From Zerene cesonia (Eukaryota > Arthropoda > Insecta > Lepidoptera > Pieridae): 64,000 nucleotides of DNA. Below the pieces are notes generated by a model. The model searched no databases. It was not told the origin of the DNA and saw nothing but the letters and a program-made list of their open reading frames with translations. The stretch covers positions 7,015,990 through 7,079,989 of the forward strand of contig NC_052119.1 in NCBI RefSeq assembly GCF_012273895.1. Reading direction: 5' to 3'. Of this stretch, positions 42,174 through 53,327 are shown one piece after another. Positions within the stretch are counted from its first letter, which is position 1. Each line of letters begins with the position of its first letter. The position numbers and the translations under genes are program-made.

Positions 42174-42399
42174 TACTAAACTAATTGTGTGGGAAGGTGT
42201 TGGCGCTAGACGACTTATATAGGTGGTTTTTTCACTCTGGATTTAGGACTGCCATATTTGATGAAAATATACCAGTTATTTTAAGTGAGTAGCGTTCTCA
42301 ATAGCTCACTCTACTAATAAGACAAGCTCTATTGGTAAAGTTTGCCTTATAAAATTCTTATAGTAATTTTAAAGTGTCAAGTGAATAGGAGTTCATTAT

Positions 42400-43090
42400 A
42401 TGGTCGGTAGCAGCCGTCAAAGACAGTACGCGTGGCTTTGACCACGTCTTAGCTAACCGCGTATTATTCGCTCGGGCGCGTCGCAATAAGGCTGCACGCG
42501 TAATTTTTCATAGAAATGGCATTTTTTATACAACACTGCGGCGAGCTTGAGCCATCCAATTTGGAGAGCTTTAAGTATCGAAGTTTTTAGATAAAATATT
42601 TCGAATAATAATGATGCTTTTTGTCCGTACTACGCTCGATATCTTGTTAAATTTTAATTTTGAACACTCAACATTAATTCAGCTGTATAAATAATTACTT
42701 TTCACATCAGTCTTAAATGAGGCTTAATATTAAAAAGATAAATCATTACGTCACACGGTCCGTCGCCTAAAATTGAGTCGTGTTCAATTTATCGAATATG
42801 AAATTCGATATGCGACTCACACACGAGTGGCTTATGGGATTCGACGTAAACAGTAGCGGCTCGGGTGACACTGGCGCCCCCCGGCGAGTGTTATCAAAAA
42901 TTCGTTCTAAGAACGTATAAATGTATCTCGATACACTTCTCGAAGTGTGAAGTTTTGACGCCTGTTGGGGGTTCGACTGCGCTCCTCTTACGAACTTGTC
43001 TTGGACTTTTTTCTTTACGGGAATTTAATCTTGGGAATTTCGGCTGTGAAGAGGTGACGTCCCAGGTATCAGATAGAACGTTTGGCATTT
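42400..43090. promoter_or_regulatory. GC-rich palindrome cluster, candidate regulatory DNA
   Basis: This is the longest GC-richer stretch outside repeats. It contains GTCAAAG / CTTTGAC (42416-42442); a nested palindrome with GAGTCG / CGACTC outside and ATCGAAT / ATTCGAT inside (42775-42818); CGTTCT-A-AGAACG (42903-42915); a TATAAAT box (42916-42922); and ACACTTC / GAAGTGT (42933-42948). A possible splice donor CAG-GTATCA is at about 43063. A 75-codon frame (42865-43092) has no recognisable family. It could be a promoter with a non-coding first exon or an enhancer; the sequence alone does not decide. Confidence 0.25.
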
Positions 43091-43408
43091 AGCAGCTAAA
43101 GCTTTTTTGCAGAACAAGAAAGCTGAAATATTCAGAGTTTTTTGTTGTGGTGCTTACTATAGTTATTTTAAATCCGACTCATTGTTCTAATGAAAATAAT
43201 ATTTTGTACTATACTTAAGCAAAAGCTAAATCAAAGCCAAAAAATGCGAATGCAAGTTTAGAATTTGCACAATAAAATTGAACAAAATATAATTTATTAA
43301 TCTGTCAACTTTTATTGAAGTACATAATTCAATTAGAATAAATTTCATCTAATTTTACTTGACATTATTTGATATTTCATATAAAAATAATATACATATT
43401 TTTATATA
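43091..43408. other. No recognisable feature
   Basis: AT-rich; nothing seen. Confidence 0.4.
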
Positions 43409-43419
43409 TATATACAGAT

Positions 43420-43723
43420 TATCATCATCAGACCATACATCTTCTCACTGCTGTAACACAAGTCTCTTATAAGGATTCAGGTCATAATCTATCACGCTGG
43501 CCAAGTTCGGGTTGGCAGATGTCACATGTGGTCGAAGTTTTGATTCTCGGATATTCCGATTTCCTCACGATGTTTTCCTTCACCGTTTCGAGCAGTGGTG
43601 ATGTTATCCACATGTGCAGATAAATTAAAAATTCAATTTATTTTCTGCACGTCTGGTTTCGAAGACCCCGACTTATCGATTTTTACGTCCGAGGTCCTCA
43701 CCACTAAGTCACCACTACTTTTT
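43420..43723 (-). mobile_element. tRNA-derived SINE (GGCTCAGTGGTGAG type)
   Basis: On the minus strand it runs from an AGTAGTGGTGACTTAGTGGT head (A box) through GTCGGGGTCTTCGAAACC (a mutated B box), the CTGCACATGTGGATAACATC body and the ACTTGGCCAGCGTGATAGAT segment to a TGATGATGAT tail. TATATACAGAT flanks both ends (43409-43419 and 43724-43734). Plus-strand frames through it are accidental. Confidence 0.8.
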
Positions 43724-43734
43724 TATATACAGAT

Positions 43735-46700
43735 ATAACGACGCAAAAAATTAAATCGGCTTGGAAACATCACACTTAAATTAATACACTTGGCCCCACA
43801 CGTATCGCGTGTCAAAATTAAATACTTTAAACAAACAACACTTTTTTGGATCCTTTAAATCAATGTTGATGTTGGTTGAGATTTACAACACCGTGGGCTG
43901 TAACACAACACGACCTATAACACCCACTCACGACACTAACTCTCCAAGAATACATCCCTCACGGAGGTTCGTTATGTGGATCTAGACTTTTGTTTTGATT
44001 TGAACACTATCACGCTCTTTGGCGGCATGTAATCGTCTATTTTTCTTATTTATTCATAAAGATTTCCTAAGGCTGTTAATAAGATAATTATAGGTACTAA
44101 TTACATATAAAAACGCCATTTATAAGGCACACCAATAGCAGAAAAATTGTGTGACAAAAACAATTATTGCCCCTATAATAATTAAAAATCTAATAATTTG
44201 TATTAAAAACTATGCAAACATTACAGAGACTAATAGATAAAATAAACCGTTATTTTATATAATAACCAAAAATTCTAGATAAGCTTAAAAATACTTGATT
44301 TGAATGCGACTTTTTATTAGACTTTTTATTTTATTTTATTCATTGCGTTCTCATATGGTTTTAGGTTATAGCGCAGCTTGCTGCAATATGGTCTGTTATT
44401 ATTTCTTAAAATAAACAACTTAAATATATACGTAGTTTAATAGAATGTTACATTACCAACTTCCCTATTAATTGGTGACGTGTTGTAATCTGTATCTATG
44501 TATCTGTATCTCAGTAACAAAGGGTCTCTCATAGTCTAGACGATAAAGAAAATAATTTTTAAAAAATATCATAACGACATCACAAAGTACTTATCAATAT
44601 CAACAGTTTATACAGACGCAACCGCAGGCGTTCCGGCTTCCTCGAGTTAATGACGTCATAAAAAATAAAACTACGTTTATCCCCGCTCTTACGGAGCCAC
44701 AGACTAAAATAGGATTCTAGATTAAACTATAGAACATTAAATGGACACATGTGACGACCATAAAGTGTGGTATGAGGCTGTAACTTCGGCATAGCATGGT
44801 GGTATAGCGACAATGTAAAACCAATTTTATTGGAAATGTGATACAATTTTAGTATGCATCTATTTTTGTACAATCAGTTATTCATTTAAAAATGCATGTA
44901 TGCTATCAAATAAACACTAATATTATATTAGACATAATGTCAAACCGTTTCTAAAAATCTTGAGTCGAGTATTTTCCGATTCGTACTTTCATTTATATGA
45001 AATTACAATACTTTATATAGAATTTATGTCTGTGACATTTTTAATTAGATCCTACTTTTAAACAGAACTTCTGGTTATATCGTATGCATTTACACCAAAG
45101 ACAATAACGCTTTAAACACATTAAAGAGACCATAGACAACCTCTATTGTATCTAGCTTTTATAGTCTGTACTCGGTCTTAAATGAACATTGAACCACGCA
45201 ATGACGTGGAAAATTACAACCGTCTGCTCGTGCTGGAATATTCTTTGATTTAGACACAACTTTACACTTATTTTTGGTTCATTTTATTTTGTTTTTAAAT
45301 GCTCTGAAAACGGATCCGAGGCGACAACGGTGCCAAAAATAAAGGCATAGACTTTAAGTTATAAAACAAAATATTTTTGTCATTTTTAAATGGCACAGAT
45401 AAATAAATAAAAATACATAAAGATGATTGACACAATTTAACCTGCAAACATTATAAAACGATTGTGTTATATTATATGTAGATATTCTTTTACATAATAT
45501 GATTATTTATTCAGAATATAAGTGTGGTGTGTGTTTATACACACGCTACTCACACATACATTTCTACCCAAATATTTTTTATATATCATTCAATATAATT
45601 TCCCTGTTTTTGACGTATGACTAAGTTATCTTAATGGAACTGATTTTGTTCGAATGTAAAGGGGTCCTCAATGTTCCGGATGTTGCATTTGTCATAATTT
45701 TAAGATAGTACATGTATGTTATGATAGCAAGACCACTACTTTGGAAATAATGTATTAATGCACAGTTACGAGTTTATTTGGTTGTTCATAATTAAATAAA
45801 AGTAAATTTTATCGAGTGAGTTTAGTTGCATAAAAATAAATTTAACTACGATTTTAAAAATTTATCAAAGGGTGATTAAAAATTCATCTGCATAAAAATC
45901 AACCTTATATCCTTAAAAATCTCTCCAGTTTGTTTAGCTGTAATATTTAAATTTATGTAAATATTTAACAGCCTATCATAACTCAATGTAGAGTAGAATT
46001 TCGTTATTATAGACGGTAGCACAAATTTTTGTGACGTGGTTCTGCTAGCATAACGTACACCAGTAACTCCCCTACATCTAGACAATTTGTTCCAGCCAAG
46101 CATGACGAAAGAAGCACCGACAAGTCCAAGGCACGCGTGCGACTTAGCTTTTTGATTATCAAAGAACAATATTTGGGGTCAATCATTACACAATAACACA
46201 CCTTAACACACCCGCATATGGGTTATTTTGCTATGCTCTCATCAACGAATTAGAGGAATCCAACAGCGAATAATGCTTCAATAGTGGACTCTGAAATATT
46301 GGATGGTGATACAGAAACAGATTTATTATTAATGATTAATGGAGAGGATCACCTTAAGTAGAGGTAATATTGTTTTAATATATCGTTACAAGGGTCTATT
46401 AATCTCAGTGACTATGGAATTTATTCTACAATTGATGTTTGTTCGTCTTTGCACTATTATAAAATGGATGTTCATTTGTTATTTAAAAGTATCGAAAAAG
46501 CATAAGAAATTGGAAACATAATGAATATGTATGATTAAAATACAATTTTAGACTTTTAGCTTATAAGTATTACTGAAGTTATTGTTATCGAAATATACAA
46601 TTTCATTGTTCAATGTGTTATAAATAAAATTGTTCTCAATATTTACAAATAAATTTATGACCAAACACTATTCACGAACAAACGTGATGTTAGGTCACCT

Positions 46701-46971
46701 TATTGTATTGGGTATGTGCTGGCCTAAAGATTTTTTTCATATCAATTTTTTTTTTATTATGTCATATCTTGAGAAAAATATCACAAGTCTGGTGGGATAC
46801 ATTATTAATGAATAAAAAAAAAACAAGTATAGAAAAAGATGCATCGTAAGCCGCAGTCAACAGAATAGAACCATTAAAACACTAACAATATCTAATTAAG
46901 TAATCCTCAAAGATGACTCCAAATTGGAACCAATTAAAGCCCCTCTTTGATTTTCTCTTATTTATTTTCAG
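43735..46971. other. Long non-coding stretch
   Basis: No repeat or gene recognised over 3.2 kb. The overlapping minus-strand frames at 45876-46201 have mixed composition but no motif I can assign. Confidence 0.35.
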
Positions 46972-47039
46972 CGACCTCTGATGTCCGCAACAAGGGTCCG
47001 ACCCACAAGAAGACTCCAACCGTGGAACGATTCGATTAG
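46972..47039 (+). CDS. Possible terminal coding exon (unidentified protein)
   Basis: A good 3' splice acceptor (TTATTTATTTTCAG, ending at 46971) precedes 68 bases of composition far above background. Read in phase 2 from 46974 it gives 21 codons beginning TSDVRNKG, passing THKKTP, and ending TVERFD before TAG (47037-47039). Thirteen of 21 third positions are G or C, unlike the AT-rich surroundings. A second frame stays open longer (47 more codons) but with less coding-like bases. I recognise no family, and I cannot place an upstream exon. It could be the C-terminus of a gene whose other exons lie outside the window, or chance. Confidence 0.25.
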
Positions 47040-48869
47040 GGTGCAGTACAAGGGAAAGCACAGTCAGCAATTCAATTTAAATGCGCACACACATAACCTC
47101 TACTGCTCTAGCCTTAAAGTTCATAATCGTGCCCGATTTAAGTCTCCAAAACTCATCCATTTCATACACAACACTCACAAATGGATCGGTGACGAGAGCT
47201 CTGAGCCGTGGGTACGTATGCCATTTCACAAATATGAAATTGCTATATATTAGGGCGTCATTTCGTTTTGCTTTATGAGATTTCTTAGGGAAGGACGTGT
47301 GACAGTGCACTTGGCGTTATGCAATCAAATCTTCGAAATTGCTTGTGACAAATAATGTATAGAAATGTACAATTGGCGCAAAGAAACGTGTATATTCATA
47401 AATGTTGATGTTACGTGTTTTATATAATATTCGATTATATTCGTTGCAATTTAGGCAGAGTTAATAATTAACTGGTTAATTGATGTTAAATCAAAAGGAT
47501 AATAGATCCAGAACGTAACTAGTTTTGTGCAATAAAATAGACAACAATGTAGTAATGGCTATTAATAAATCATAGTGTTGGCTCAGAAGATAACAGGTAT
47601 GGCATTCAGCAGAAAATTTGGTTTTCAAATATAATTACATATCATTTAAGTAACAAGTCTTCTCTTTTGTAAGCCTGTGAAACTCCATCGTGAGATTCAC
47701 TCTCACTTACACAAAATTGTCATGTAAACAGAGGTCGTGGCACTGACATAGCCTTAAGAAAGTAGCAACAAAATTGTCTAATTGGACATCGATAATTTTA
47801 GAAGATTTGCTAAGAAAAGAGGCTAATGGTGGCAATTTGCGAAGTCTAAAGCCTATTAGCGCTACATGCACATACTACGCTCTCTATTTTGACAAGGAAT
47901 GTCGTGAGATGGCGCCATGGATTATTGTTTTCGCGTCACGATCAAACCTCGTGTTCAGTTCTATTTGCTCATCTTAAATATCTACTTTATTGTGACTTTC
48001 TTGCAAGGAAACGGGGATACTTAAAATTTCAAATAAGCACAGCTTACGGCACGGCTCTTTGTAAATGCGATTTGAATTGTAATATGGTTATTTTATTGGG
48101 GTTGTTTATTGATATAAAATGTGAACATGATATTTATTGATTCTGTAATTGTTTAGTCTAATATTAAATAATATAAATCGCAATATTACTAGTGTCAAAT
48201 TATTGTATTAATGTTTTAGATTTTATACAGTTATTTATATTCAATTGATAACCTATTTCTTTTAAGCCTTTAACAACAATAGTTATAAAAATAATTATAA
48301 AGTATGAGTATAGTGATTTAATAATATGCATAATATCGAACATTAAAATTAATTCATACAATAGAAATCCGTAAGTTAAAAGCCCGTTAGAAATATGAAA
48401 GCAAGATGTTTATCAACGCAAGCATTATAATCGCAAATTGTTTCTCATAGTGTAACTAGTTTTCTATCAGGGAATCCATCAGTAGTTTCCTGGGTCGAAA
48501 GCGAAATATGAATTCGTTGTATGCAATTGAATTGTAATGAAATGAACGGCCCTAAGCAAAACAGAGGGTGAACTGGGAATTTTGGGAGCTGTCCTTATCT
48601 AGATGGTAAAGAATTGTAGATTGTAATGAGAGAAGGGTGAACGTGAAAAGGATACCCGGTTCACTTGAAAATAATTGAAGTTAAATTTGTTCAAAAATTG
48701 AGGGAGATCGATTTTTAATGATCACCGCACCCGTGGTGGAGACAGTACAATAGATGTGGTATTTGTTTTGGGTAATGGCTTTATAATTTTAGAGAATTAT
48801 TGGAATATTTAGATGTAGTATAATTTTCATGTTACGCTTCCTATGGTGTAATAATACGTTTATTTCCTA
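47040..48869. other. Non-coding stretch
   Basis: No repeat recognised. If the preceding exon is real, its 3' untranslated region would start here. Confidence 0.35.
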
Positions 48870-49069
48870 CTAGCTGCGCCCCGCGGTTTTACCCGCGTAA
48901 GTCCGTATCCCGTAGGAATATCGGGATAAAAAGTTGCCTATATGTTATTCCAGTTATCCAGCTGTCTACGTACCAAATTTCATTGCAATTGGTTCAGTAG
49001 TTTTTACGTGAAAGAGTAACAAACATTCATACATCCATACAAACTTTCGCATTTATAATATTAATAGGA
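48870..49069 (-). mobile_element. Lep1-like Helitron, intact ends
   Basis: On the minus strand it begins TCCTATTAATATTATAAATG at 49069, preceded by A, and ends GGGGCGCAGCTAG at 48870, followed by T. Hairpin CGCGG / CCGCG. Very close by eye to 41972-42173, sharing the TCCTATTAATATT variant start, so probably the same subfamily. Confidence 0.85.
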
Positions 49070-50016
49070 TTAGTGAAATAATCGTATTGTCTACTCGATA
49101 CTTTTCAAAATTACCTACACAGAGTTATAAATAGATAGACACATTACTACGAGTTTATATTCTGTGAAACGATCGTTTAAAAAATAAGGTAACCGGTAAA
49201 AGCGAAAATTATATTAATACAAAATATGATATTTCAACTACATAATGCATCTTAACTCTATGGCCAGTAAATTTAGTTCTTTCTGCGTGGTTACATTATA
49301 TTTTCAATTATACGATACATTACATTTCACAACATCAATGCATTACAAACGTTTCCAACAGAACATAAAGAGCGCTGAACAATGAACGCGACATAAACTT
49401 TTTATTCACCATTATTAGTTCAAATTTACATCCCATTATGATAATTAAACAGCTGAATTGTCTCATTTTACAAAACCCAAATGCGGAACCGATACAATTG
49501 GAACTAAAATTGAATAGTGCATAAAATTCGTACATTTACTATGACGGCACACGGAGCCAATGCTCACTACATACTACAGCGCGTGCTAGCAATTGGATGA
49601 CCAATAATTACCCACGAAACGTGTTAAATCGTACTTCGAGCGTGTTTCAATTGAACGCACGTACAATTTGGAGTTAATGGACTAGCGGATTAGAGGCTGA
49701 GGATTGGTGGAGGACTTCACTAATCACGCGCTTAAGCACACTTAGCCTAATATTAACATTCTGAAAAATGTGTTTGGCCCTTTAGTTATCGTTTCTAGCT
49801 CACTGAAGCAGATGAGATTGGTATTTAACTCAGATTGGACGTTTTTCATGGTCTCTCTGTTCAATGCAAATTAAATTAGCAAGTACGACATATAGCGTTT
49901 AATACATAGTGTTTTCTGTTTGATTCAAGATAAAAATGCGATGTAATCAGTATAAAAGTATAGTATTTTTTAAGAGTAATGCATTTTTAAAAAGTAAGCA
50001 GCCCTATTATAAAACA
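49070..50016. other. Non-coding stretch
   Basis: No gene recognised. The segment at about 49540-49740 is GC-richer and rich in TAAT/ATTA cores; it might be conserved non-coding DNA. Confidence 0.35.
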
Positions 50017-50168
50017 CTAGTTGATGTTCCCAGCTTCGCTGCACGACTTTCATCCCCTATTTTATCCCCTTGGGGGTAGAATTTATCGAAATCCTATCCA
50101 TGGCTACGTAATAGTGACTATCTGCATGCCAACTTTCAGCCAGTCACCTTAGCGTTTTATATAGCTGA
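50017..50168 (-). mobile_element. Helitron-like element, family G (degraded)
   Basis: On the minus strand it begins TCAGCTATATAAAACGCTAA at 50168, preceded by A, and ends CTAG at 50017, followed by T. The plus-strand text CTTCATCCC-like then TATTTTATCCCCTTGGGGGT and GACTATCTGCATGCCAACTT is familiar to me from a lepidopteran repeat. The GC-rich 3' hairpin is partly lost. Confidence 0.5.
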
Positions 50169-50224
50169 TTTCTCCTCCCCATAAAATAAAAGGAATCATA
50201 GAAAAATCTCTCGCTATCGTGATC

Positions 50225-50500
50225 GAGCATTCAGCATTAGCAAAGAAAATTGAACAAAGCCACTCATTTGAATCAGAAATCTTCGAGGGCACATAAATTA
50301 AGTTCCCACGGATGACAAGGTAAGTGCGACCTAGAGCGTTGTAGAAAGTCTGACAAAGTCACGTCTGGCTTAGTTTGCATCCCATCTGCCGTGTTACCTG
50401 ATACGGGACAAAACGGGGTCATTAACATCGTCCTGGAATGTAGTGTAGTGCAAAATCTGTATAGCTCGGGAGGTGATCGCTGAATTTGTGAAATCATTGA
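50225..50500 (+). pseudogene. Possible decayed retrotransposon coding fragment
   Basis: The segment has balanced composition compared with its flanks. Plus-strand translation in shifting frames gives a run such as DTGQNGVINIVLECSVVQN and, one frame over, EVIAEFVKSLI. The pattern HIVLEC-like followed by an amphipathic tail is reminiscent of the C-terminal part of non-LTR retrotransposon polyproteins. There are several stops and at least one shift. The 74-codon minus-strand frame would then be antisense. Weak evidence. Confidence 0.2.
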
Positions 50501-51660
50501 TTGATATGTTAACTTGAGTTTTTTTTTAAATGGGCTAGACTAAAATATTTATTGTAGCATAGAGCATATTCTGTTATTGAAATATTCCTTGATGAATGGC
50601 AAGAGAAAATTGTGAATTATAAAAAATGTTATTGTATTTCACTGAGCGAGATTTGTATGGAGAGTAAATGAATAAAGTTACATTGACTTCAAATCTGATC
50701 ACATATTCAATGTAAAGTATATCGATCAGTTAACAGATGTGAAATAGATTTACCCCATACGTGGCGGGTCACGTGTTCTTTCATAATATTACAACGAGTA
50801 ATACGGATTTTTATTTTCATTTACAACTTTATATTAGTAAAGTAAACGAGCGTAAAAATAAAAATATAATATGGGATTGGAAAAATTAAATATGGGATTC
50901 GCTTTATAAACTGTTTATAAACTGTCTGTAATTTAAAAAAACAAGATTACTGAAATCGGTGACATAACAATTATAACAGCCAGACCTCGTTCTAAATTAT
51001 TTGATATGTATGAAAGGCTTTACTGAGATTTCACACGTGAGGGCGTGGGACCTGCATTGTCAAATGCGCAATCGATGATGCAATATCAGGTAAAATCATG
51101 ACAATATCGCAAACCATTTAAATAACATTATAGAGAAAGTGACAACTATTGTATCCACACGTGCTACATATTATTTCATTTTCCCAAACATCGTGAGAAA
51201 TTTTTATAATTTCAAATTCTCAGGCTTCGTTTACGCGAATTATAATAGGGTCGCTAATTAATGTTACTTTATTTTGACTGCTTTATTTACGTATGTGGAA
51301 CACTTTTGATGTATGCCGACCTCTAATTGGTTGATTGTAGTTTTATAAACAATGTTTTTAGTGGCCTGAATGTCTGGTTCAGGTAATTTTAGTTTGAGTT
51401 CTTTGATTCAAAGTTACTTGCCTTTCGAACCGGTGGTAAATGTTATAACTGTGTAATATGACGATTCAAAAGGGCTTCTATAGGAAGTTTAGTTGAATGA
51501 ATAAATGTTTGAGTTTAGAGAATAATTGTCTGGTATATTGGCTAATGTATACTGTAACTTAATTTTTTTAGAATCAATTTACTTTTTTATTTTACTATTT
51601 AGTAACTTTGAAAGAAGCTAGAGAAAAAAGAGAAAGTAACTCAAAATCATCAGAACATCT
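50501..51660. other. No recognisable feature
   Basis: Nothing seen. Confidence 0.4.
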
Positions 51661-51832
51661 TCTTATATATAAAATTCTCGTGTCACAATGTTAGTCTCTA
51701 TACTCCTCCGAAACGGCTTGACCGATTCCTCTGATTTGGTAAGCATATTGGGTAGGTCTGAGAATCGGCTAACATCTATTTTTCATACCAAACAAAACGA
51801 TAAGAGTAAGGCAGAACTAACAGTGCAGCTAG
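51661..51832 (+). mobile_element. Helitron-like element, family C
   Basis: It starts TCTTATATATAAAATTCTCG and continues TGTCACAATGTTAGTCTCTA and CTCCTCCGAAACGGCTTGAC, then GGTCTGAGAATCGGCTAACA, and ends GTGCAGCTAG at 51832, followed by T. The base before the start is T. A 79-codon open frame through it is accidental. Confidence 0.7.
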
Positions 51833-53002
51833 TAATCTATATATATTTAGGAATTAAATATTTCCGAAATTTTTATGCGATTAACCTTTTCGACTATCTT
51901 TTAAACACGAGTAATACAATATTATAGCCCATTATGAAACAACTGATAGTTACGATTTACATAAATAGCAGTAACTAGAATTACGTTAAAAATTTCGTCA
52001 GATGCAATGTGCTTAGACGAACAGGTGACAAGATGTTTGTACCTCGCCCACCAGATGATAAACGCGATAAAAATATCCCACCTGCTCATATGAGATACTT
52101 GATATACATACAGATGACATAAACGTTGTTTTTGTAAAATCAGACAAGTTTTCTTCATTATCTGAATATTGATTCTGTTGTTAATATTTAGAAATAGCCA
52201 CTTGAAAATTGAATTTATATGATAATTGGCCTGGCAATATATCTTCTCAATGTACCAATATATTCGAAATTAGTACTCATAGCGTCGTTGATAAATCAGA
52301 TATAATCCAGTATATTTTAAATAAATCCGAACCAATTAATGTAGTGATTGTAATTGGTCTTTCGAATTAACATTGATTTAGTATTCCAATTGTATTATTA
52401 AAAGGTTAATAAATACACCCGAGTCGTTTATTAGTTTATTACTTAATACACATTGAAAACAATTGATCATGATTTTTGTTTTTTATTTGAAGGAAATGAA
52501 GAAACTATTATAAAATACATACTTTCAGGGACTATTGAAGTACCGTCCGATCAAATAGTTCCCGCTAACACAATAAGGTCCAAACATACTTCTCGTTGTA
52601 GTAAAACGAACGACAAAACAATCAATATCATTTGGCTCATTTGGCCAAAGGCGACTGCCTTTAGGCCCCTTAGCCCAATACACGTTAGAACCGTGAGTTA
52701 AAACAAACTTCCTTTCAGATAATTAATGTCCATCCACGTCTATTTCACGGTCATTTGAACAAAAGGAAAAAAGCACCGAGTAAAAAATGTGAGCGATTAA
52801 ACCTTTAAAGCACCTGCCTAAAATGACTGATTGCTCTGTTTGTTTTTTATGAGGATGCCAATCGTCCTTTTGGATTAATTTTTTGTTTGTTCTACGGAGG
52901 ATGTTATAAAACTAATTACGATAGTCACGTTAAACCATGTGAATGTTAGCTGTAGAACGTTTTTACCTGTTCGACATTTCAACTACATTAAAGTAACATA
53001 TA
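51833..53002. other. Non-coding stretch
   Basis: No gene or repeat recognised. Confidence 0.4.
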
Positions 53003-53014
53003 TGAAATTTGCAT
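53003..53014 (+). repeat. Target-site duplication, left copy
   Basis: TGAAATTTGCAT is repeated exactly at 53316-53327. Confidence 0.85.
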
Positions 53015-53315
53015 CATCATCATCGGCCCATATATATTCCCACTGCTGGGACACAGGCCTCCTATGAGGGTTCGGGCCATAATCCACCACGCTGGCCAAG
53101 TGCAGGTTGGCAGATGTCACATGTGGTCGAACTTTTGATTCTTGGACATGCCGGTTTCCTCACGATGTTTTTCTTCACCGAGAGCAGTGGTGATGTTATC
53201 TACATGCGCAGATAAATTGAAAAATCAATTTATTTGCTGCACGCTCGCCCGGTCTCGAACCCCGACTTATCGATTCTGAAGTCCGAGGTGCTCACCACTG
53301 AGCCACCACTGCTTT
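53015..53315 (-). mobile_element. tRNA-derived SINE (GGCTCAGTGGTGAG type), best copy
   Basis: On the minus strand the tRNA-like head has an A box in TGGCTCAGTGGTGAG (53291-53305) and a B box in GGGGTTCGAGACC (53251-53263). The body has CGCATGTAGATAACATCACC and ACATCTGCCAACCTGCACTT, the GGCCAGCGTGGTGGATTATG segment and a TGATGATGATG tail. A perfect 12-bp target duplication proves retrotransposition. The two boxes form an internal RNA polymerase III promoter; reverse transcription would be supplied by a partner LINE. Confidence 0.9.
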
Positions 53316-53327
53316 TGAAATTTGCAT
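53316..53327 (+). repeat. Target-site duplication, right copy
   Basis: TGAAATTTGCAT, identical to 53003-53014. Confidence 0.85.

Noticed and set aside
50311..50330. Strong splice donor AAG-GTAAGT at 50319-50320 as an exon end
   Set aside because: All three frames upstream have a stop within a few codons of the nearest acceptor, and no exon can be built.
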